Part shown: piece by piece, positions 57,264-64,000 of the stretch
How the letters are laid out: every line of letters begins with the position of its first letter
How positions within the stretch are numbered: position 1 is the first letter of the stretch
Assembly: GCF_000981505.1 (NCBI RefSeq)
Contig: NZ_LN827929.1
Location: forward strand, 434,001 to 498,000
DNA from: Candidatus Methylopumilus planktonicus
GTDB taxonomy: Bacteria; Pseudomonadota; Gammaproteobacteria; Burkholderiales; Methylophilaceae
Length of the DNA: 64,000 bases
Direction of reading: 5' to 3'
Notes under the pieces: model-generated
Told to the model about the DNA's origin: nothing
The model's database searches: none
The model's input: the letters and a program-made list of their open reading frames with translations, nothing else
Program-made: the position numbers and the translations under genes

Positions 57264-58001
57264 ATGAAAAAAGTATTAATCACAGGTGCAACTGGTGGCT
57301 TAGCTCAAGCTTTGGCTGAAAACTTAACTAAAAATAACTGGCAACTAGTTTTAGTGAGTAGAAATTCAGAAAAACTTCAAGAGATTTATGGGGATAAGCA
57401 CATTCAAATTACTGCAGACTGCTCGAGTTTCCCGGGAGTTAAACAAATATTTGATGAAATTGTAGAAAGAAACATCACCATAGATAGCTTAGCGCATTGT
57501 GTTGGCAACATCAGACTTGGATCACTTCATAGAACTTCTGAAGCTGATTTCTTTGATTGCATGTCAGCAAACCTATTTAGTGCATTATTCACATTGTCAG
57601 GTTTTGTAGATCATTTAAAAAAAGCAGCTATTCATGGGTCAGCAGTTTTTGTTTCATCAGCAGCTGCTAGCATAGGCATTTCCAATCATGAAGTCATATC
57701 AGCTGCAAAGGGAGGGCTTGAGGCGCTTGTAAGGAGCTCCGCTGCTTCATATGCTGCTTCAAATATCCGTATTAATGCAGTTTCCCCTGGAATTTTGGAT
57801 ACTCCCGCATCAGCAAATCTTTTAACAAGTGATCTAATGAGAGAGATAGCTGCGAAACAGTACCCAATTAAAGGTATTGGAAGTCCTGAAGAAGTTGCTG
57901 ATTTAATGGCTTGGCTGTTGTCTGAAAAAGCCCAAAGAGTCACAGGTCAAGTTTGGTCTATTGATGGCGGCTTTTCAAGTATCAGACCTTTAGTAAAATA
58001 G
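57264..58001 (+). CDS. SDR-family oxidoreductase lacking the catalytic tyrosine
   Basis: 245 residues. Rossmann start VLITGATGGLAQALAENL, NAG-like site replaced by AHCVGNI, and the C-terminal VTGQVWSIDGG. The Y-x-x-x-K motif reads I-S-A-A-K (Ile145, Lys149), with the catalytic Tyr absent. A subset of SDRs with N-H-E-x-I-x-A-A-K shares this change. Substrate unknown. Confidence 0.88.
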   Translation: MKKVLITGATGGLAQALAENLTKNNWQLVLVSRNSEKLQEIYGDKHIQITADCSSFPGVKQIFDEIVERNITIDSLAHCVGNIRLGSLHRTSEADFFDCMSANLFSALFTLSGFVDHLKKAAIHGSAVFVSSAAASIGISNHEVISAAKGGLEALVRSSAASYAASNIRINAVSPGILDTPASANLLTSDLMREIAAKQYPIKGIGSPEEVADLMAWLLSEKAQRVTGQVWSIDGGFSSIRPLVK

Positions 58002-58053
58002 CTTTTTAGTAACTATCAAACCGAAAATAATTTAATAAACCTAGCAATATATT

Positions 58054-59052
58054 TTGATCAAAAAAAGTAAGCCAAAAATAGCTATTATCGGCGCAGGAAT
58101 TGCTGGACTTAATTTAGCAAGACTATTGGGTGAATTGGCTGATGTTATTGTTTTTGAAAAATCTAATAAGCTAGGTGGCAGGCTTTCCACTCTTAATGAG
58201 CAAGGATTTTCTTTTGATCACGGAGCTCAGTTTTTTACTGCTAAGAATCCAGCATTTCAGACATTTGTTAAAGAGCTCGAGTTGCATCACGCAGTAGAAC
58301 AATGGAATGCAAGATTTGTTGAGCTAAAGTTTGGTGAGATTCAAAGCGAGAGGACTTGGGACAAAGATTTTCCTCACTATGTAGGGTCGCCATCAATGAA
58401 CTCAATCGCTCAATATTTGGCTCAAAATATTGACATTCGCTTCAATCAAACGATTACTGGGATTAAAAAAATTAAAGCCAATTGGTTGTTAGAAACAGCT
58501 AATTCTGAAATTGGCCCTTTTGATTGGTTGATAATTGCTGTTCCAGCAGAACAGGGAAATGATCTCTTACCTAAAAACTTATCCCCAAAAATGATGTTAC
58601 AGGACGTGAAGATGCAGCCTTGCTTTACTTTAATGTTAGGCTATGAAATTGAAAACTTTTTTGATTGGGATGCAGCATTCGTTTCAGATTCAATTTTGAG
58701 CTGGGTTTCAGTGAATAGCTCAAAACCAAATAGAGGAAAGCCCCTTTCAATCATAGCAATGAGTACTAACGAATGGGCTAATCAAAATTTAAGTAAGCCT
58801 GACTCAATCATTATTAATGAAATGCTTAATGAGCTTGCTAAAATCAGCGGTAAAACTTTAAATAAGGCTTCTTTTATTAAATTGAAGAGGTGGAAGTATG
58901 CTAATGCTTCCAGACAGGAAAAAGCTCTAGAGATAATCGATTACCCATTAAAATTGGCTCTTTGTGGCGATTGGTGTATCAGTGGAAGAATTGAAAGTGC
59001 TTTCATGTCTTCCTTAAACTTAGCAAACAAATTAAAAAACTTGACCACATAA
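58054..59052 (+). CDS. FAD-dependent oxidoreductase, renalase/amine-oxidase type
   Basis: 332 residues from TTG 58054. Dinucleotide fold IAIIGAGIAGLNLARLLGEL, then GGRLSTLNEQGFSFDHGAQF (FAD-contact) and C-terminal LALCGDWCISGRIESAFMSS. Typical of bacterial NAD/FAD amine-oxidase-like proteins. Meets the next gene with no gap. Confidence 0.88.
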   Translation: MIKKSKPKIAIIGAGIAGLNLARLLGELADVIVFEKSNKLGGRLSTLNEQGFSFDHGAQFFTAKNPAFQTFVKELELHHAVEQWNARFVELKFGEIQSERTWDKDFPHYVGSPSMNSIAQYLAQNIDIRFNQTITGIKKIKANWLLETANSEIGPFDWLIIAVPAEQGNDLLPKNLSPKMMLQDVKMQPCFTLMLGYEIENFFDWDAAFVSDSILSWVSVNSSKPNRGKPLSIIAMSTNEWANQNLSKPDSIIINEMLNELAKISGKTLNKASFIKLKRWKYANASRQEKALEIIDYPLKLALCGDWCISGRIESAFMSSLNLANKLKNLTT

Positions 59053-60441
59053 ATGTTATCCAACTATATTTTATTAGATCTTGAAACAACAGGTGCGATA
59101 CCGCTTAGGGATCGAATCACGGAGATCGCGCTAATTCATTTCAAAAATGGTATTGAAGTAGACCGATGGCAAACTCTAGTTAATCCAAAAATAAATATTC
59201 CTGATTTCATTCAGTCTTTAACAGGTATTACAAATCAAATGGTCCAGGATTCCCCAACGTTTGAAGAGACCTCAGGAAAACTTTTGGGCTATTTGGATGG
59301 CGCTGTTCTATGTGCGCATAACGTAAGATTTGATCATGGGTTTCTTAAAGCGGAGTTTAAACGTATTGGTATTGATCTAAAACAAAAAGTACTTTGTACC
59401 GTAAAGTTATCAAGAAAACTCTATCCGCAATATAAAAGCCATGGTTTAACTGCCATCATGGAACGACATAAATTCAATTGTACAAATCGGCATCGAGCTA
59501 TGGGAGATGTAGAAGTGATGTTGCAATTAATTGATCTTGCAAAAAAGGAGCATGGATTAGAGAATTTAGAAATAGCTGTAGCTGAGCTTTGTAAAAAGCA
59601 GACTTTACCTTCAGGAATTGATGGACATTTAATTGATGATATGCCAGAAACTTCCGGGGTTTATCTCTTTTATGGGGAGAATAATTTACCACTTTATATT
59701 GGTAAAAGTATTAATTTGAGATCTCGTATCATGTCTCATTTTAGTTCGGATCACAGCTCGACTAAAGAAATGAGGATTAGTCAACAAATCAAACATATTG
59801 AGTGGGTAGAGACCGCTGGTGAATTTGGTGCACTTTTACTTGAATCTAGATTGATTAAAGAGCTTCAGCCAATTCATAATCGCAAACTTAGAAGAGAAAG
59901 ACAGCTATGCTCGTGGCTTTTATCGAACAATCCTGAAACTTTACCGTTGATATCTTTGGTAAGTGAAGATCAAATTATCCCTAAAAATATGAATAATCTA
60001 TTTGGAACATTTCGATCTAAAAAACAAGCGACAGACATTATTTTAAAAATTGCGGATGAATACTCCCTTTGTTTAAAAGTGCTGGGAATTGAAGTTGGAA
60101 AAGGCTCATGTTTTCGATCACAAATCAAACGCTGTAAAGGAGTCTGCGTTGGTCAAGAAGATAAAGAACTTCACTTCTTGAGGACAAAACAAGCCTTTCA
60201 TTCTCTCAAATTGAAGTCATGGCCTTTTAAAGGCAGAATAGCTATAAAAGAATTTAATTTAAAGAATGAAAAAATAGAATTACATATATTTGATCAGTGG
60301 CGGCATCTTGATACTCTTAAAAATGAAATTGATATGTATGATTTTAAGGAATCAAAGCAAATACTAGCATTCGATTTAGATACTTATCAATTGTTGTCAA
60401 GACATCTGTCAAATGGTCATGCGAATGTTATTAACTTTTAA
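59053..60441 (+). CDS. DnaQ-type exonuclease fused to a GIY-YIG (Cho/UvrC-like) endonuclease
   Basis: 462 residues. N-terminal DEDD exonuclease: LLDLETTGAIPLRDRITEIA (D, E), AHNVRFDHGFLKAEF and HRAMGDVEVM. From residue about 195: PETSGVYLFYGENNLPLYIG and KSINLRSRIMSHF, the GIY-YIG domain as in Cho/UvrC, followed by Cys-rich CFRSQIKRCKGVCVG. Likely acts in nucleotide-excision-type repair. The same fusion is known in other Proteobacteria. Confidence 0.9.
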   Translation: MLSNYILLDLETTGAIPLRDRITEIALIHFKNGIEVDRWQTLVNPKINIPDFIQSLTGITNQMVQDSPTFEETSGKLLGYLDGAVLCAHNVRFDHGFLKAEFKRIGIDLKQKVLCTVKLSRKLYPQYKSHGLTAIMERHKFNCTNRHRAMGDVEVMLQLIDLAKKEHGLENLEIAVAELCKKQTLPSGIDGHLIDDMPETSGVYLFYGENNLPLYIGKSINLRSRIMSHFSSDHSSTKEMRISQQIKHIEWVETAGEFGALLLESRLIKELQPIHNRKLRRERQLCSWLLSNNPETLPLISLVSEDQIIPKNMNNLFGTFRSKKQATDIILKIADEYSLCLKVLGIEVGKGSCFRSQIKRCKGVCVGQEDKELHFLRTKQAFHSLKLKSWPFKGRIAIKEFNLKNEKIELHIFDQWRHLDTLKNEIDMYDFKESKQILAFDLDTYQLLSRHLSNGHANVINF

Positions 60442-60484
60442 CTAGTTTTTTTATATTAGAAATAAATTTATAAGGTGACTAATC

Positions 60485-60643
60485 ATGGAAGATAAGCGTT
60501 GTTGTGGAAGAGGTGTTTGTATAATAAATGCTCAAGGCATTTGTTGGTGCGGACAAAGATGGGATGGTGAAAAAATGGTTCAAGCAAATTCAGACATCAA
60601 AAAAACGAAAGAATTAGATAAAAAAGATTTACCAAAAAAATAA
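60485..60643 (+). CDS. Cys-rich microprotein, 52 aa
   Basis: MEDKRCCGRGVCIINAQGIC with WCGQRWDGEKM: six Cys in the first half, then a Lys-rich tail. AAGGTG before the ATG. Known as a small conserved hypothetical near repair genes in Betaproteobacteria (from memory). Possibly metal-binding. Confidence 0.65.
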   Translation: MEDKRCCGRGVCIINAQGICWCGQRWDGEKMVQANSDIKKTKELDKKDLPKK

Positions 60644-60693
60644 CTTACAAATAATCTAAGAAAATCTAAGCAATTTTCTAAAAAACTGCATTA

Positions 60694-61974
60694 TCAGTTG
60701 AGCCACATTTTTTTATAGGTATTATTGGGGTCGTATTCGAGGTTCTGCTTTTTTGTGTTAAATTTTCTTCCACCTCTTGGGTCTGTTCCAAGTCCAGCAA
60801 TATATAGCCAATTTCCTTGATTGCTATATACATCATAATCAATTAATTGAGATTCGAACCATAAGGCTCCTTTTCTCCAGTCACAACCAAGATCATAAAT
60901 TAAGTAACTTGCTACAATTTGCCTCATTCTGTTAGAAAGATATCCAGTAAATCTTAATTCTTTCATACCTGCATCTATTAAATCATTTCCTGTTTCTCCT
61001 TGTACCCATTTATTAAAATTTTCATTATTATGATTTATCAAATTGTTATTATTACTTAGACCATTTTTAGAGTAGAGCTTTTTTCCAAATTTAAAATGAA
61101 TAAATCTAAAATAATCTCGCCATAAGAGCTCAAACCATATCCAATATGTGCTTTCGTTTGCACCATGCTGATTTTCAAATTCTTTTATTCTGAATGCAAT
61201 ATATCTTGCTGAAATTGAGCCTAAAGATAACCAGGGTGAAAATTTTGTTGAGAAATTTATTCCATAAAGTTGATTACGTGTTTCTTTATATGTGTGAGGT
61301 AGTTTTTTTATTAAATAATTTTCAAGATGAGCCAGTGCATTTTTTTCTCCACCATAGAATTGATTCTCGAGGTAAGGAAAAGAAGTACATTCATATTTGA
61401 TACTTGTAGGAAAATTAACATTTGAAACAAACTCAATATTTATATCAGGAAGAGGCGGAAGCTCCGCTGGAAGTAAGGTTGGTGTTTTAGTTAGAATTTT
61501 ATTTGCTTCAATTAATTTTCTGAAGTCTGTAAAAATATCTGGCATATTTTTCAGGTTAAATGGTAGTTCTGTTGGCTCTATCATAGAAGACTGCCAAAAA
61601 GTTTCAACAGGAATACCTATACTTCTTATTGAATTTTCTTGATCTAGCTCCTCAGGACTTATAATTTTCTCCAAGATAATTTTAGTCGCACCTATTTTTT
61701 CTGATATTTTCTTTATTTCCTCATAAATATTGCCATTTACTTCAAGAAGATCTGAATTAAGAGATTTAAGATTGTCTTTTAATTGATTTAATGCCTGTCT
61801 TAAAAAAGTTTGCCTATGAATACCAATTCTTTGAATATCATTATGAATTAGCTGATTATTCGGATGACAGAATAAAGGTAATAAAATATCACTTTCAATA
61901 GTTGCTTTTAGAAAGGCTGCATTATCGAATAAGCGTAAGTCATTCCTAAAACAGTAAATAGTAATATTCTTCAA
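60694..61974 (-). CDS. DASH-family cryptochrome / photolyase
   Basis: 426 residues. N-terminal Rossmann-like ITIYCFRNDLRLFDNAAFL (antenna domain) and C-terminal FAD domain with FWQ-rich region, TGYLSNRMRQIVASYLIYDL, GCDWRKGALWFESQLIDYDV and YSNQGNWLYIAGLGTDPRGG. The last motif and short length point to cry-DASH. Repairs pyrimidine dimers in single-stranded DNA with blue light. Confidence 0.92.
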   Translation of the reverse strand: MKNITIYCFRNDLRLFDNAAFLKATIESDILLPLFCHPNNQLIHNDIQRIGIHRQTFLRQALNQLKDNLKSLNSDLLEVNGNIYEEIKKISEKIGATKIILEKIISPEELDQENSIRSIGIPVETFWQSSMIEPTELPFNLKNMPDIFTDFRKLIEANKILTKTPTLLPAELPPLPDINIEFVSNVNFPTSIKYECTSFPYLENQFYGGEKNALAHLENYLIKKLPHTYKETRNQLYGINFSTKFSPWLSLGSISARYIAFRIKEFENQHGANESTYWIWFELLWRDYFRFIHFKFGKKLYSKNGLSNNNNLINHNNENFNKWVQGETGNDLIDAGMKELRFTGYLSNRMRQIVASYLIYDLGCDWRKGALWFESQLIDYDVYSNQGNWLYIAGLGTDPRGGRKFNTKKQNLEYDPNNTYKKMWLN

Positions 61975-62054
61975 TTCTTTCCTAGCTTTCTAGCGAATTA
62001 ATACACAAAAATACATCGGTGTTTAGATTTTTAATATTACTAGATTTATAGGGT

Positions 62055-62092
62055 TTATAGAGGGGTTGAGTAGGTCAAAAGTAGCGGGGCCA
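62055..62092. repeat. Isolated fragment of the boundary-repeat flank
   Basis: GAGGGGTTGAGTAGGTCAAA and AGTAGCGGGGCC match 43796-43828 (TTGGGTGGGTCAAAAGTAGC). It lies 8 kb beyond the array end, suggesting the array once reached further or that flank copies move. Confidence 0.6.
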
Positions 62093-62136
62093 TAAAAAGG
62101 TGCCTTTAAATCTTAACAATTATATAAAATAAGAGT

Positions 62137-63441
62137 ATGAAAAAAATTATAAGTATTTTTGTATTGGGCATCCTCTTTGCTTGCCAAACAATACCTTCTG
62201 CAGATTTACCAATTTCAAATGTAGGAAAAAATCCCCAATTACCTGAGCCAAGCTCATCAATTATCCCTACAGTTAATATTGCAAAAGCTTCTCAATGGCC
62301 TGAAGGCATTAAACCGAAAGTCAAAGATAGCTTTATGGTAAATCTTTATTCAAAAGAGCTGTCGCATCCTCGTTGGCTATACGTTTTACCTAACGGGGAC
62401 GTTTTAGTTGCGCAAAGTAACAAACAACCCCCTAAAAAAACACAGGGCTTAAAAGATCTTATAGCCAGATACATCATGAAACGGGCTGGAGCAGGTAATG
62501 ATAGCCCAGACAAAATTACGTTGCTTCGAGATGAAAATGACGATGGAGTTGCTGAATTAGCCAGTGATTTTTTAACTAATTTACATTCACCTTTTGGTAT
62601 GACGTTGATAGGAAATGATTTATATGTAGCTAATACTAATGCAGTTATGCGCTTTCATTATGAGCTAGATGCTTTAAAAATTGACACTAAAAAACATCCA
62701 CCAGAAAAAGTTGTAGATTTACCAGAGGGGGAAATTAATGGACATTGGACCAGAAATATTGTTGCATCTCTTGATGGTACAAAGATTTATGTAACAGTTG
62801 GATCTAATAGTAATATTGGAGAGCATGGATTAGATCAAGAAAAAGATAGAGCTGTGATTTTAGAAATTGATCTTAAAACAAAACAAAAAAGAATTTATGC
62901 GTCAGGCCTTAGAAATCCAAATGGCCTTGCATGGCAACCATCTTCGGCTAAATTATGGACAGTGGTTAATGAAAGAGATGAATTAGGTAATGATTTAGTA
63001 CCTGATTATTTAACTTCCGTTAATGACGGCGATTTTTTTGGATGGCCTTATGTGTATTACAAAGATCATAAAGACCCTCGCGTCAAAGAATCTATGCCAG
63101 ATAACTTAAAACCTCGTTCACCTGATTATGCATTAGGGGCTCATGTTGCAGCTTTAGGCTTGGCCTTTTCTAATACTTCACAATTCAAAGCCCCTTATAA
63201 CAGTGGTGTCTTTATCAGTGAACATGGTTCATGGAATAGAAAGCCACGAAGTGGCTATAAAGTTGTTTTTATAGCCTTTAAGAATAACGAACCTCAAGGA
63301 TTGCCCATAGATATCGTCACTGATTTTGTAATTGAGGACGAAGCTTATGGAAGGCCAGTGGGTTTAGCTATTGATAAAAAAGGAAATCTTCTTATTGCAG
63401 ATGATGTGGGCAATCGCGTTTGGAGAATTTCTTCAAAATAA
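62137..63441 (+). CDS. PQQ-dependent sugar (sorbosone) dehydrogenase-like lipoprotein
   Basis: 434 residues with lipobox ILFACQT. Six-bladed propeller features: SHPRWLYVLPNGDVLVAQSN, NLHSPFGMTLIGNDLYVANT, ASGLRNPNGLAWQPSSAKLW, TVVNERDELGNDLVPDYL and EHGSWNRKPRSGYKV. Oxidises an aldose-type substrate in the periplasm with PQQ, linking to the pqqA gene in this window. Confidence 0.9.
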   Translation: MKKIISIFVLGILFACQTIPSADLPISNVGKNPQLPEPSSSIIPTVNIAKASQWPEGIKPKVKDSFMVNLYSKELSHPRWLYVLPNGDVLVAQSNKQPPKKTQGLKDLIARYIMKRAGAGNDSPDKITLLRDENDDGVAELASDFLTNLHSPFGMTLIGNDLYVANTNAVMRFHYELDALKIDTKKHPPEKVVDLPEGEINGHWTRNIVASLDGTKIYVTVGSNSNIGEHGLDQEKDRAVILEIDLKTKQKRIYASGLRNPNGLAWQPSSAKLWTVVNERDELGNDLVPDYLTSVNDGDFFGWPYVYYKDHKDPRVKESMPDNLKPRSPDYALGAHVAALGLAFSNTSQFKAPYNSGVFISEHGSWNRKPRSGYKVVFIAFKNNEPQGLPIDIVTDFVIEDEAYGRPVGLAIDKKGNLLIADDVGNRVWRISSK

Positions 63442-63576
63442 TAAGTAATTTAAGTATAAAACTTTTGACATTGCTCACCGTTCTAATGTCATTACTAATG
63501 ATTTCTTGCTTGACAATAGCTAGTTAAAAAATACATGCTAAGATTATCTTTTTTTAAATTATAAGAAAATGGCTTT

Positions 63577-63771
63577 ATGAGTTTTAGAAAAAGTATCGCT
63601 CGTGTTACATTTTTATTAGCATTAATTTCACTAGCATGGTTAATTTTAGGGATTTTAGAACTAGCTCCCCTGATATTCCATATACCTGGTGAAACAAATC
63701 TAAGAGCCCACGCCTCTGTAACTCTTTTATTCTTGCTTTTAGCTTCATGGGCTTTTTGGGATGAAAAATAG
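63577..63771 (+). CDS. Small two-helix membrane protein
   Basis: 64 residues: FLLALISLAWLILGILELAP and ASVTLLFLLLASWAFW. Not recognised. Possibly co-transcribed with the next gene. Confidence 0.6.
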   Translation: MSFRKSIARVTFLLALISLAWLILGILELAPLIFHIPGETNLRAHASVTLLFLLLASWAFWDEK

Positions 63772-63800
63772 TAATAATTTATTAATGATAAGGAAAAATT

Positions 63801-63971
63801 ATGCTTAAAATGTCTGATATATGTATTTTATTGTCTGTCTTGGTGGCTTTTATTACTACAGCTTATTTGTGGTTTTCTGGCCAACATGAGGAAGGGTTAT
63901 TTACTTCTTCATGGATTCCTTCTATTTTAACTTTTGCAATTTATTTTAAAGTTATTTCCAGAAAGGAATAA
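63801..63971 (+). CDS. Small two-helix membrane protein, 56 aa
   Basis: MLKMSDICILLSVLVAFITT, second helix SWIPSILTFAIYFKVI. ATG preceded by AAGGAAAA. Not recognised. Confidence 0.55.
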   Translation: MLKMSDICILLSVLVAFITTAYLWFSGQHEEGLFTSSWIPSILTFAIYFKVISRKE

Positions 63972-63973
63972 AA

Positions 63974-64000
63974 ATGAATAATACAATATTATTTAGTACA
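63974..64000 (+). CDS. Start of a gene cut by the window end (partial)
   Basis: ATG 63974, two bases after the preceding stop, with AAAGGAATAA before it; reads MNNTILFST to the last base. Too short to name. Confidence 0.4.

Overview
The window looks like an AT-rich betaproteobacterial chromosome, most likely a streamlined freshwater methylotroph of the family Methylophilaceae (inference). The pheS-pheT-ihfA-merR-tRNA-Pro order is typical of Betaproteobacteria. A free-standing pqqA, a PQQ-type sugar dehydrogenase, an azurin and a DASH photolyase/cryptochrome fit an aerobic, sunlit methylotroph. No database search was possible, so family names rest on motifs I can read.

Layout. (1) 1-7.5 kb is core chromosome: end of pheS, pheT, ihfA, a MerR regulator, tRNA-Pro(GGG), an SpmA/SpmB-like membrane protein, orphan pqqA and a Gfo/Idh/MocA oxidoreductase. 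(2) 7,571-27,840 is an integrated island. It is bounded by a 47-bp direct repeat of the 3' part of tRNA-Lys(CTT), carries a tyrosine recombinase at its left end, and has TGTTGTCT repeats just inside both ends. Its cargo is mostly defence: two overlapping C5 cytosine methyltransferases with a PD-(D/E)XK endonuclease, a DUF2779 Cas4/RecB-like nuclease, a WYL regulator with palindromic candidate operators, a third C5 methyltransferase with a second endonuclease, and a run of small genes ending in a DUF262 (GmrS/D-like) nuclease. Two SAM-II/SAM-V-type riboswitch aptamers (20,720-20,762 and 21,388-21,447) sit in that last operon. The first overlaps a terminator/antiterminator switch and the second covers a Shine-Dalgarno. 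A tail of secreted and membrane cargo genes follows. (3) 27,841-53,935, on the other side of the intact tRNA-Lys gene, is a cassette-like array. Fourteen copies of a 13-bp core (TCCGGAATCCGGA and variants), often joined to copies of the 5' half of tRNA-Lys and its upstream flank, separate one to several genes each. The cargo covers metal handling (MerP/MerT-like, CDF, TerC, TonB receptor with DUF2946), stress (MscS, 1-Cys peroxiredoxin, DoxX, fasciclin domains) and many duplicated microproteins. (4) 53.9-64 kb returns to ordinary chromosome: CtpA protease, azurin, SDR, FAD oxidoreductase, an exonuclease/GIY-YIG fusion, DASH cryptochrome and PQQ sugar dehydrogenase.

The two most interesting systems are these. 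First, an operon holding a putative modification-dependent restriction nuclease appears to be under double SAM-riboswitch control, beside three SAM-consuming DNA methyltransferases. This suggests a defence set switched on when SAM falls. Second, there is a non-integron cassette array whose boundary repeats derive from a tRNA gene.
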